Shown one piece after another: positions 53,759 to 62,427 of a stretch of DNA of 64,000 bases; the stretch's first letter is position 1; each line of letters begins with the position of its first letter. The notes below the pieces were generated by a model. The model saw only the letters and a program-made list of their open reading frames with translations. It had not been told where the DNA came from and ran no database searches. Origin of the DNA: DASTFY01 sp963813375 (GTDB lineage: Bacteria > Actinomycetota > Acidimicrobiia > Acidimicrobiales > Ilumatobacteraceae); contig CAWEYT010000006.1 in NCBI GenBank assembly GCA_963813375.1, positions 17,140 to 81,139 of the forward strand, read 5' to 3'. Made by a program: the position numbers and the translations under genes.

Positions 53759-53866
53759 CCTGAAAAAGACCACGAGACGTCGCGAGGGAGCCGCTGCTGA
53801 CGAGCGAGCAAGGACAACAGGAATCAGCCTTACACCGCGATGAACTCGCGATGCCATCAGCCGAAA
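53759..53866. repeat. Dispersed repeat of about 105 bp, copy A (between yraN and the HIRAN gene)
   Basis: CCTGAAAAA, then GTCGCGAGGGAGCCGCTG at 53779-53796, then GAGC...AAGGACAACA, GCCTTAC, and CTCGCGATGCCA appear in the same order and spacing as at 62312-62416. The 18-base core is identical in both. The ATG of the HIRAN gene lies within this repeat. Confidence 0.7.
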
Positions 53867-54256
53867 GACCGTCGGAGCTTCCATAGCGGTTCCGTTCTCC
53901 GACTGATCGCGACCTGTGCAACCGTCATCGCAGCGGCGGCGACGGCGCAAGAAGTGAAGCTCCTCGTGCAGAGCTCGCCGCTTGCCGGCTTTCGCTACCA
54001 CGAAGCGAAAGCCGTCTGGCAAGAGCTAAAACTCGGCGACCGACTGGCGTTGGTGCGCGAGCCCGCCAACCCGCACGACTCGAACGCGGTCCGCGTCGAG
54101 TGGCGCGGCCGCCTGCTTGGCTATGTGCCGCGCGCCGAGAACGCCGCACTCGCCTGGGCGATGGACCGCGGCGAAGCCGTCTCCGCTCGCATCAGCGTAT
54201 TGCGCGCGCATCCCAATCCGCGGCTGCGGGTCGAGTTCGAAGTCTTCGTTGAGTGA
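53840..54256 (+). CDS. Secreted HIRAN-domain protein
   Basis: 138 residues. A hydrophobic stretch VLRLIATCATVIAAAATAQE looks like a signal peptide. The rest is a HIRAN domain: LLVQSSPLAGFRYHEAKAVW, LKLGDRLALVREPANPHDSN, AVRVEWRGRLLGYVPRAENA and LRVEFEVFVE. HIRAN domains bind 3' ends of single-stranded DNA in helicases such as HLTF; short stand-alone bacterial forms with a signal peptide have no known role. The annotated ATG is inside a dispersed repeat, so a start nearer the hydrophobic stretch (GTG at about 53895) is possible. Confidence 0.8.
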   Translation: MNSRCHQPKDRRSFHSGSVLRLIATCATVIAAAATAQEVKLLVQSSPLAGFRYHEAKAVWQELKLGDRLALVREPANPHDSNAVRVEWRGRLLGYVPRAENAALAWAMDRGEAVSARISVLRAHPNPRLRVEFEVFVE

Positions 54257-54303
54257 TCGGTCATTTCTTTGGCGGTAGAATCGCCGCGGTCCATAAGCCT
54301 TCT

Positions 54304-54909
54304 ATGTCGATCGATCTCGTCGCCCGCATCAGCCGGCACTTCGCGGAGAGCGCCCAAACGAAGCTTGCCGCCGTCGATGCGCTCGCGCAACCCATCGCGC
54401 ACGCCACGGAGCTCATGGTGCGGTCGCTGTTGGGGAACGGCAAGATTCTCGCCTGTGGTAACGGCGGGTCCGCCGCGGATTCGCAACACTTCGCGGCGGA
54501 GTTGCTCAACCGTTTCGAGCGCGAGCGCCCCGGGCTTGCCGCCCTGGCGCTTACCACCGACTCTTCGACGCTCACCTCGATCGCGAACGACTACGACTAT
54601 AACCAAGTGTTCTCGAAACAGGTCCTCGCGCTTGGACAGTCGCAAGACTGTCTGCTCGCGATCTCGACCAGCGGCAATTCAGCAAACGTCGTGGCCGCAG
54701 TCCGCGCGGCTCATGAGCGCGGAATGAAAGTCGTCGCGCTCACTGGACGTCGCGGTGGCGCGCTGGGAAGCGCGCTGGACGCGGCCGATGTCCACATCTG
54801 CGTGCCGCACCAATCGACCGCGCGAATTCAAGAAGTCCATCTGCTCGTCCTGCACTGCTTGTGCGACGGCATCGATTGTCTCCTGCTCGGAACTGAGGAA
54901 ACGCCATGA
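54304..54909 (+). CDS. SIS-domain phosphoheptose isomerase (GmhA/DiaA type)
   Basis: A 201-residue SIS protein starting MSIDLVARISRHFAESAQTK. Sugar-phosphate-binding serine loops are LACGNGGSAADSQHFAAELL and LAISTSGNSANVVAAVRAAH. NRFERERPGLAALALTTDSS, then ANDYDYNQVFSKQV, is typical of GmhA. The C-terminal IQEVHLLVLHCLCDGID has the catalytic E/H. At this locus it may act as the heptose isomerase or as DiaA, which binds DnaA; rfaE2 3 kb away supports the sugar role. The stop overlaps the next ATG by four bases. Confidence 0.9.
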   Translation: MSIDLVARISRHFAESAQTKLAAVDALAQPIAHATELMVRSLLGNGKILACGNGGSAADSQHFAAELLNRFERERPGLAALALTTDSSTLTSIANDYDYNQVFSKQVLALGQSQDCLLAISTSGNSANVVAAVRAAHERGMKVVALTGRRGGALGSALDAADVHICVPHQSTARIQEVHLLVLHCLCDGIDCLLLGTEETP

Positions 54910-55514
54910 ATCGTCCTTCCATCGCATTGCTGTTGCTTGGCGCCACCCTTTGCATCACGGGTTGCGTACCGCTCATCGTCGGTGGGGCGGTCGGCGGCAC
55001 CGCCTTGGTCGCGTCGGATCGGCGCCAGACAGATGTTCAGCTCGCGGATGAACGCATCGAAAGCCAAGTGCAAAACCGCATCGAGAACAGCCTGAAGAAC
55101 CAGGCGCGCGTCGAGGTCACGGCCTACAACAAACAGGTGCTGCTCGTTGGCGAGGCGCGGGACGAGGCGCTCAAGCAGGAGGCGGAACGGATCGCGGCTG
55201 CGGCTTCCGATGTGAAGAACGTGGTGAGCGAGATTCAGATCGGAGCGCCGCGGCCAGCCGGAGCGCGTTCGACCGATGCCTACCTGACGAGTGCGGTAAA
55301 GGCCCGCTTCGTCGGGGAGGGCAAGTTCAATCCCGTACACGTGAAGGTGGTTACCGACGCCGAGACTGTGTACCTCTTGGGATTGGTCACGCGGAAAGAA
55401 GCCGATGACGCGACGAATATCTCCCGCCATACGAGCGGGGTAAAGAAAGTCGTGCGCGTCTTCGAGTACATCGCGCCTCCCAACACTCCCGCCCCGCCTC
55501 CGCCCGCAAAGTGA
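54906..55514 (+). CDS. Lipoprotein with two BON domains (DolP/YraP type)
   Basis: 202 residues with lipoprotein signal LLLLGATLCITGC, cut before Cys about residue 20. First BON domain: DERIESQVQNRIENSLKNQA to VLLVGEARDEALKQEAERIA. Second: TDAYLTSAVKARFVGEGKFN to ETVYLLGLVTRKEADDATNI. The protein ends in a Pro/Ala tail. DolP supports outer-membrane assembly and cell-division coupling. The order rsmI/LpoA/yraN/diaA/dolP is conserved in proteobacteria. Confidence 0.92.
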   Translation: MNRPSIALLLLGATLCITGCVPLIVGGAVGGTALVASDRRQTDVQLADERIESQVQNRIENSLKNQARVEVTAYNKQVLLVGEARDEALKQEAERIAAAASDVKNVVSEIQIGAPRPAGARSTDAYLTSAVKARFVGEGKFNPVHVKVVTDAETVYLLGLVTRKEADDATNISRHTSGVKKVVRVFEYIAPPNTPAPPPPAK

Positions 55515-55703
55515 TCTAGCGGTGGTGGGCTCATCCCGCGAGTGCCGGGCTAAGCGCTTCCGCGTCGAAATTCTGAACAGCCCTCCCTGAGCAAACCCGG
55601 GGCGCGCTTGCCTCCAGCAGAGCACTCCTCAAGCCGGCCCGAATATGACATTTGGATTAGACTCCGCTCCTCAGGGGCTGCGGGCTGCGCCGGGGGGGCG
55701 CCC

Positions 55704-56570
55704 ATGATGCTCTATCCCGAGATTTTCAAGTCGCTAGAGCGCGTCCGTTGGAGCGTTGAAAGCGATGTACCGTGGGATGAGTTCGACCGCGCGCGACTCT
55801 CGATTGAGCAAGCGCAGACGATCAAGATGAACGCCATCACCGAATGGGCCGCACTGCCCGCGACGGAGATGTTTCTGCGCGACAACCCCCATGACAGCGA
55901 CTTCTCGGCGTTCATGTCGGTGTGGTTCTTCGAAGAGCAGAAGCACTCGCTGGTCCTGACCGAATATCTGCAGCGCTTTCATCCCGAGCTTGCCCCTACC
56001 GAGGCCGAGCTGCACGCCGTCCGCTTCCGCTTCGATCCGGCGCCGGTGCTCGAGACATTGATGCTGCACTTTTGCGGCGAGATCCGGCTCAACCATTGGT
56101 ATCGGCGCGCGTCGCAGTGGCATACCGAGCCGGTCATCAAAGCGATTTACCGGTTGATCGCGCAGGACGAAGCCCGTCACGGCGGCGCCTACCGCCAATA
56201 CATGGCGCGCGCGATCGACCGTTTCGGCGATGAAGCCCGCGCCGCATTTGCGAAGATGGGCATGCTCATGGCGAGCCCGGGTCGCATCGGCAAGCCGCTT
56301 CATCCCACCAACCTGCACGTCAACAAGTCGATGTTCCCCAATGACACGGTGCAATCGAAGCTCCCTGATCCCCAATGGCTGGAGCGGTGGCTGGACGAGC
56401 AAATCAAGTTCGACCAAGTCTGGGAACAGAAGGTGGTCACCGTCATCCTGAATAATCTCTCGCTGCTGCTCCAACACACGACCAGCACGGTGCAAGAGCT
56501 GAACCAGTATCGCCGGGACCTGGCGCGAAAGATGGCCGCCAGAGATGCGATCAAGTTGCGGGCGGCGTGA
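55704..56570 (+). CDS. Ferritin-like di-iron protein
   Basis: 288 residues starting MMLYPEIFKSLERVRWSVES. It is all-helical, with di-iron ligands in ITEWAALPATEMFLRDNPHD, FFEEQKHSLVLTEYL (EExxH), MLHFCGEIRLNHWYRRAS and LIAQDEARHGGAYRQYMARA (DExxH). The pattern is that of ferritin-like/acyl-ACP-desaturase-type proteins common in Burkholderiales. Its reaction is unknown; possible oxidase or desaturase. Two adjacent ATGs (55704 and 55707) can start it. A -10-like TAGACT at about 55666 precedes it. Confidence 0.82.
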   Translation: MMLYPEIFKSLERVRWSVESDVPWDEFDRARLSIEQAQTIKMNAITEWAALPATEMFLRDNPHDSDFSAFMSVWFFEEQKHSLVLTEYLQRFHPELAPTEAELHAVRFRFDPAPVLETLMLHFCGEIRLNHWYRRASQWHTEPVIKAIYRLIAQDEARHGGAYRQYMARAIDRFGDEARAAFAKMGMLMASPGRIGKPLHPTNLHVNKSMFPNDTVQSKLPDPQWLERWLDEQIKFDQVWEQKVVTVILNNLSLLLQHTTSTVQELNQYRRDLARKMAARDAIKLRAA

Positions 56571-56583
56571 GGGTTTCGCGCGT

Positions 56584-56690
56584 GGTTATGACGAGGGGCA
56601 TTTGTTAGGTGGAAGGGAGACCGCAAGAGCACTTCCGTAGCCCTCGTAGCTCTCCAAGTTTGGGAACATCGCCACCACGCCGCAAGACGT
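56584..56690. repeat. REP-like dispersed repeat, intergenic copy
   Basis: GGTTATGACGAGGGGC at 56584-56599, then after a stretch of about 40 bases not in the yraN copy, CCTCGTAGCTCTCCAAGTTTGG and GAACATCGCC. It fills the gap between the ferritin-like and glutathione S-transferase genes. Confidence 0.55.
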
Positions 56691-56702
56691 GGACGCTAGC
56701 TG

Positions 56703-57344
56703 ATGCCTCTGACCTTCTATTACGGGGCAGGGTCGCCGTATACGTGGCGGGTATGGCTCGCGCTCGAGCACAAGCGCATCCCGCATGAACGCAAGGTCCT
56801 CTCTTTCGCTGCGGGCGACTGAAGAAACCGGAGTACCTCGCCATCAACCCACGCGGCAGGGTGCCCGCGATCGTCGATGGCGACGTAACGCTTTACGAGT
56901 CCGCGGCGATCCTCGAATACTTCGAGGAGGCCTATTCCCGCCACGGAGACCACTGTTCCTCGAGACGACGCGGGACCGTGCGCTCGTACGACGGTTGGTG
57001 TGCGAGGCGGATAGTATTTCGCTCCGGTCGCGTTCAAGCTATTCCGAAACGTGGCTCTCACCTCGCCCGACGAGTGGCGAGCCGAGCGCATCGCCGCGGC
57101 GCGGGCAGCCTGCCTGACCGAGTTGGAAAATTGGGCACCCGGGATTCGCGGTGATTATCTCTGCGGCGCGTTGTCCGCTGCGGATTACACGTTGTACCCG
57201 CTCGTCGCGCTCATGCTACGCAACGAGCGGAAGAAGCCAGACCTCGGACTCCGCGAGCGGCTGCCGCACGAGATCGCCGGCTGGATGCAACGCGTCGAGA
57301 GCTCCCCTCTCTTTCCGCAGACTTGGCCAGCGCATTGGAACTGA
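56703..57344 (+). CDS. Glutathione S-transferase, several frameshifts
   Basis: The ATG at 56703 reads MPLTFYYGAGSPYTWRVWLA, LEHKRIPHERKVLSFAAGD and stops. One frame over continue KKPEYLAINPRGRVPAIVDG, then VTLYESAAILEYFEEAYSRH (the thioredoxin-fold glutathione site, 'RGRVPA.VDGD..L.ESAAI..Y'). A third frame gives LETTRDRALVRRLVCEADS. The last gives LTSPDEWRAERIAAARAACL and the helical end WMQRVESSPLFPQTWPAHWN. About 214 residues when restored. Substrate not predictable. Confidence 0.8.
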
Positions 57345-57840
57345 CGCCACAGCGCGCCGCGGTTTCTTTCGAGCATAAGCTGTGCGCGGAGCAAGAGTTC
57401 GCCGCCCGGGCGGCGTGCCTTCCGCGCCCGCTCGTGTTCACAAACGGCGTGTTCGACCTGCTGCACCGAGGGCATGTTACGTATCTCGCGCAAGCGCGCG
57501 CGCTTGGCGCAAGCCTGGCGGTCGGCGTCAATTCGGACAACTCGGTGAAGCGCCTGGGCAAGGGTGAAGATCGCCCCCTCAACACACTCGCGGACCGAAT
57601 GGCGGTGCTCGCCGCCTTGGAGTCGGTGAGCCTCGTGACCTCGTTCGATGACGATACGCCGCTTGCCCTCATTCTCGCGTGCCGGCCGGAGGCCTCGCGA
57701 AGGGCGGCGATTGGAAGGTCGCCGACATCGTGGGCGCATCCGAGGTACAAGGCTGGGGAGGCAGCGTCCACTCGATTCCCTTCGCGTACGAACGCTCGAC
57801 CACCCGTCTCCTCGCGCACATCCGGCGCGGCGGCGATTAA
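57323..57840 (+). CDS. rfaE2: D-glycero-beta-D-manno-heptose 1-phosphate adenylyltransferase, one frameshift
   Basis: A nucleotidyltransferase of ADP-heptose synthesis for LPS core, the separate C-terminal half of HldE. Signature FTNGVFDLLHRGHVTYLAQA (the HxGH motif as HRGH), then VGVNSDNSVKRLGKGEDRPL. After LACRPE at about 57690 the frame changes; the second frame gives LAKGGDWKVADIVGASEVQG and ends YERSTTRLLAHIRRGGD with the stop at 57838. The TTG at 57323 overlaps the GST end, and a later start is possible. It fits with the GmhA-type gene nearby. Confidence 0.9.
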
Positions 57841-57997
57841 AGGGCGGCGTGCCCGACGCACCCATCGGGGCTTACTTGCGACTCCGGAGAGCTTGCAATT
57901 AGCGGTGTTCGCCCCCTTACAGCCGGGCGCATGACGAAGCTGGACTTCGCTTGCGAAGAACGCGACGTCGACGGCCGCTGCTAATCGCTTACGCAGT
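57841..57997. other. Convergent gap after rfaE2
   Basis: 157 bases between rfaE2 and the convergent hydrolase gene. A short hairpin CTTCGC-TT-GCGAAG at about 57944-57957 could help end transcription from either side. No supported gene. Confidence 0.3.
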
Positions 57998-59768
57998 CTA
58001 CGGCTGCACTTCGATCGAGCGGAACGTCGTGCGCTCGATGCGCAATCCATCCGTTCGTGCTTTCGCGACGATGTCGATGCCGTGAATTCCTGCTTGGCTG
58101 GGTCTCCATGCGGCCGTCATCTCCGCGCCGCTTTCCCGCAGATCGAGTTTGTCCGATCGACCGTTCGGTTGATGGACGACCGCTTCCATCGAGACATCCT
58201 CGAGTGATTTCCCGGGTAACTCCAGCGCAGCGAACAGGGTTACCGTTTGACCGCGCGCGGGAGCCATTGGCTAGCGCGCGCGGGTAACAGGGCAACCCCG
58301 ATCACTCGCGCGGACAAGGCAAACTCCGCGCCGAGCCGCGGGGACGCTCGGCGGGTGACGTCGAGGGCCGGGCTTTTGGATTCTGGAAACCATAGCCCAG
58401 GTACGCCAGTGAGGTTGGATCTTCCACTTTGATCAGTCCATGCTGCTCGGGCGTCAAGGTGATCACATTGCCGCTAGCACCCCGAACGGTCACATCCAAC
58501 GAATCGACTGGGGTCGAACCGCGCGAAGCTCGCAATCGCGACTTGATCGAGATTGACCTCGACTTCCGTCGTGCCGCCCGCCTCCACGCGACCCTTGAAA
58601 ACTTGCGTGAACTGCGCCGGAATGCTCGAGTCGGCTTCGACCTGTGGATCGTTCTCGTCCGGAAATTCGCCTGCTCGCTTCTGTAGTGCCGGAGAGACGA
58701 ATTTGCTGAAGACATCGTCCGATTTGGTCATGTCCGTGTGCAGGACCGGAAGTCTGCTCACCGTTCCGGGAATCGCCGACGCGCTATTGAGGCCGACGAC
58801 CAAGTCACTCGGAACGCCGCTGCACGGCGCTTTGAAGCCGTCGACGATCGGGTCGCCGGCGAGCATGTAGAACGGCACGCCGTTCCGGCGGATGACAGTC
58901 GGATTGAAGATTTGCCGCAGATATGCGGGCCTCAGCTCGAGAGAAGCCGGACCGAGAAATCCCAGGGCCGAGGCTCGTCCTGAGCAATCCGAGCCACCGT
59001 GAGGCGGACCGAGCATCGCGAGTTGCACGACGTCCCGACTTGGCATCAGACGAGCGATGTAATAGCGCGCGATCAGTCCGCCCATGCGATGCGCGACGAG
59101 ATCGACCATCTCCGCAGCGGAGGCTTTCTTCACTCCCGCGATGTAACGACCGAGGATCGCGGCGTTCTCGGGCAGGGCCTTGGTTCGGCTGGTTGGTCTC
59201 GCAAGGTCGCCCATATTCGTCACGCCTCCCGCTTTGCCATCCCCTACTGCAAAGCCCTCGAGGGCCCAATGGCGCTGGAAATCCATCCGGCCTTGTATAG
59301 GCTAGCCAGGTCGATGCCATTCGCCATGAATCCGTGCACGAGGACAACGGGCCTGGGGGTGACGCCGATCTCAACTGCAACCCGTTCCTTGCCGCCGAGG
59401 GATTCAGCACTGATCGTGCGCTTCGATTTTGGCTGGCCAGCCGCGGTCCAATACCATCCAAGCGCACGCAATTCGTCCGTTTCGCAACTCTCGCCGCCAC
59501 GTGGAATCGTGCACTTGCCGATCGGTTGCTCTACGTCATCGAGGTGAAAGAGCACTTCGATGAGTCGACTCGCTGGCTCGGAAAGAGCCACATGTAGCTT
59601 GATGGTGTTTCCATCGGTCAACGAAGCGATCGTACTGGCGGTCCGGCTCTTTGCCGACAGCTTCAGATTCATGTCCGCATGCGCCCCGACAATAGGCAAC
59701 GAGGCAATGAGTACAAGACACATACGCGTCCGGGCGGCCGGGCCAGCGCCCCACGCTATCGTGCTCAT
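57998..59768 (-). CDS. Secreted alpha/beta hydrolase (lipase-like) with aberrant nucleophile elbow, several frameshifts
   Basis: The ATG at 59768 starts MSTIAWGAGPAARTRMCLVL, IASLPIVGAHA, a signal peptide. Then a 110-residue domain leads to ERVAVEIGVTPRPVVLVHGF, MANGIDLASLYKAGW. After a frame change near 59280, FQRHWALEGFAVGDGKAGGV continues to EMVDLVAHRMGGLIARYYIA, where lipases have GHSMGG; Arg stands in place of the Ser. LAMLGPPHGGSDC and VVGLNSASAIPG follow. The last two frames (LDVTVRGASGNVITLTPEQH; QTVTLFAALELPGKSLEDVS) are beta-rich C-terminal domains ending at 57998. The missing Ser could be an error or real loss of activity. Confidence 0.65.
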
Positions 59769-60387
59769 GAGCTTGGGCACTCCTTCCTCGGACAAGCAAA
59801 CAGCCTTTCAGCTCCAACACGCGGGCGCGCGCGGCTGGGGGCGCGTGGCCGCGCCGATGGGACACCCGCGCGCGCCGCGACGCGGACATCGCTCACGCCG
59901 AGCCTCCTGGCACTCGGCGGCGCGATCGTTCGCCGCCTCCTCCGTGCTGAAGATCCCCAGCGAGATCGCGTTGCGGAAGCCGGGCTCGTCGGTAATGACG
60001 GAAGCATCTTCGACGCCTCGTTTCTTGAGTTCCGCTTCTCGCTGCACAGCGGCCTGGCGGGTGGCGGGCGGTGCCAGATAAACCCACCACCGGGCGGGCT
60101 CCTCCGCGCGCCGCTGCGTCACTTTCTGAGTGCTGGCAATAGGGCGATTTCTCCCTCGGCGCGCTTCGCCTCGAGAGCGGCGACCGGGGGGAGGGCGTCG
60201 GACGCGGTGCCGGGAGACGTCCACCGCCAGCCGTTGCACCTCGGCGGGACTCACTAATCTGATCTTCTCCGGCTGGATCTGCTGCTGGAGCGGGTGCCGC
60301 ATTGCGCCCGATCACGTTCTCGGTGTAGTACCGCGAGGCGAAGAAGAGCACGTTCGCCAGCACGAGCAACAGAAAAACCCGTCTCAT
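59765..60387 (-). CDS. SPOR-domain membrane protein, frameshifted
   Basis: The ATG at 60387 starts MRRVFLLLVLANVLFFASRY, a single N-terminal membrane helix. A second frame continues EKIRLVSPAEVQRLAVDVSR and a basic Pro-rich linker. The periplasmic SPOR domain reads ARWWVYLAPPATRQAAVQRE, then ELKKRGVEDASVITDEPGFR and AISLGIFSTEEAANDRAAEC. A further frame gives ARRLGVSDVRVAARAG. SPOR domains bind denuded peptidoglycan at the septum. Its ATG overlaps the birA stop. The 3' end is not certain. Confidence 0.7.
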
Positions 60388-61357
60388 GCCGCCCCCCGCA
60401 AACTGACTTCAGCCGCATGGAAGCGCTCGGGACCGGCGCGCAGTCTCCACGATGAGCGCGCCATCCTCCGCGATATCCCTGGCGACTCCGTCGACTGCCC
60501 GTTGGGGACCGATAACCCGCACAGAGGCTCCTTGGTACGCATGCCGGTGGAGCCATTCGTCGCGGAACGGGCCAAAGCCGGTTCGCGCGAACTCGTCGAA
60601 CGCTCGAGCAAGCTCGGCGAGCAACCGCGCGAGCACGAGGTTGCGCCCGAGTGGCGCGCCGCTCGCAGCCAGGTCGGCGACCGGCTGTCCGATCGCGCGA
60701 CGCAGCGCTGCGTCGAGATGCATGCTGATGCCGATGCCGGCCACTGCCGCGGTCGGACCGTGCGGCTCGCCTGAAATGTCGATCAGGATGCCGCCGAGCT
60801 TAGTGCCGTCGAGCATCAGGTCATTGGGCCACTTGAGCGCAACACCGCGGATGCCAAGTCGAGTCGAGTGCGCGCGCGCAGGCGACGCCTGCCGCGAGCG
60901 ACAATCCACCGAGAGCCGCCGCTTCGCGATCGAACCGCCACAGGATCGAGAACGTGAGGCTCGTGCCGAGTCCGGAACACCAGCTCGCACCACGCCGCCC
61001 GCGCCCAGCGCGCTGCAACTCACAGACGACCGCGGCACCTGCAGGCTCGCCGCGGTCGGCGCGCGCGGCGAGCCACGTATTGGTGGAAGCGCATTCGTCG
61101 ACAACTTCGAGTCGGATCGTCGGCGCGCAGTTGTTCAGTGCGCGCTCGACGGCCCCTGCGTCAAGCACATCGGAGGCTCTAGCGAGACGCAACCCGCGCC
61201 CGCGCGTCGTTACCACCTCGAGTCGTTGCGCCGCCAACTCGCGCAACGCTCGCTCTACCATCCGGCGAGAGAGCGCGAGCGCAACGCCGACCTCCGCGCA
61301 CGTCCGCGTGCGGCCATCCGCGAGAAGCCGCAACACCGCGAAGCTCGAGGCATACAT
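60384..61357 (-). CDS. birA: Biotin--protein ligase / biotin operon repressor, frameshifted
   Basis: A bifunctional BirA. The N-terminal winged helix reads YASSFAVLRLLADGRTRTCA, then RMVERALRELAAQRLEVVTT. The ligase domain has ECASTNTWLAARADRGEPAG, the biotin loop QRAGRGRRGASWCSG, then after a frame change at about 60840 GVALKWPNDLMLDGTKLGGI, LIDISGE and AVAGIGISMHLDAALRR. The ending RFHAAEVSLRGAA at 60384 is in yet another frame. It joins biotin to carboxylases and, with its DNA-binding domain, may repress biotin genes. Confidence 0.9.
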
Positions 61358-61496
61358 TGTGCGGCGCTCTAGCCCGGATGTCTCAGAGGGATTCGGGATG
61401 AATCCGCAAATGACACTCGGTTGAGGCGTTGGTCTATCTTGTCTCGCTCGTCCAGCTCCACTGCCTCACGACATTGCGCCGCAGTTTGCGGACCTC

Positions 61497-62265
61497 CTAT
61501 CGCATCGTTTGCGCGATGCAGTGCAGGCCCTCGAGCACGACATTGTCGTGCAAGCGGAACGCGAGCGAGAGGCGCGGCGCAAGCGAGCGCGCCGCGCCTC
61601 CTGAAGGATGCAGACGAGCGCCGCGGGATGCTTCGCCAAATGCATGTGGTGTAGCCGCTCGACCGCGCCGGCGAGGGCGTGCTGGCAGCCGGTGACGATC
61701 GCGTCCACGGTTTGCGTCGGGTGCTCGACGAACTGCCCGTCGGCGTCCGGGAGCGCCGATGTGCCTTCGTGCAGCGAGCGGATCATGGACCCGACGCCAG
61801 GCAGAATCACGCCTCCGGTGAAGTCGCCGCTGCCGGTGACGAAGTCGATCCGTGGTCGCGGTACCGCAGCCGACGACCAGCACCGGACGTCGGCCAACCA
61901 GCGCACGGGCGCCGATCATCGCCGCCCATCGGTCCGAGCCAAGCTGTTCGGGATTGCGATAGCCGTTCTTCACGCCGCACTGCTCCGCGTGCGACACCAG
62001 CCAATGCGGCTGTGGCGCGTCGGGCCGGACTTCCAGCGCGCGCAGGATCGTGCCGCGCGCTTTCGTGCCTGCGACGTTGGAAATCAAGATGCACTCCGGC
62101 GCCGCCAAGGGCCGCCACAATCCCGCCAAATCGGAGATCTCGTCGAGCAGTGCATGGCTAGAGGCAGTTGTCGGCCGCACGGCCGCCGTTCGCCAAGCGA
62201 TAGCGTCCCCACTTGACGAAGGTGTTCCCGATGTCGATCAGCAGCTCGTAAGGCGTCTGAGGCAT
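61497..62265 (-). CDS. coaX: Type III pantothenate kinase, frameshifted
   Basis: The ATG at 62265 reads MPQTPYELLIDIGNTFVKWG, RYRLANGG, the ATP phosphate loop 'DIGNT..KWG'. After a frame change at about 62160 come LLDEISDLAGLWRPLAAPEC, ILISNVAG, then SHAEQCGVKNGYRNPEQLGS, DRWAAMIGAR (the pantothenate site Y.NP..LG.DRW). Two later frames give DFVTGSGDFTGGVILPGVGS and SLAPRLSLAFRLHDNVVLEG. It catalyses the first step of CoA synthesis. birA lies 139 bases downstream on the same strand, its usual partner. Confidence 0.92.
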
Positions 62266-62311
62266 GTGGTGCTTCCCGCGTGCGAGTGGAGTGTACGCGG
62301 CTTAGGGGAGC

Positions 62312-62416
62312 CCCTGAAAAACGGCCAGGGGTGTCGCGAGGGAGCCGCTGCCGACAGAGCGAGGACAACAAAACAACGCCTTACGCGACCGTGAAACTCG
62401 CGTTGCCACCGCCAAA
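62312..62416. repeat. Dispersed repeat of about 105 bp, copy B (between coaX and the M81 gene)
   Basis: CCTGAAAAA, GTCGCGAGGGAGCCGCTG at 62333-62350, GAGCGAGGACAACA, GCCTTAC and CTCGCGTTGCCA, parallel to copy A at 53759-53866. It lies wholly between genes. Confidence 0.7.
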
Positions 62417-62427
62417 AAACGTGCTCC

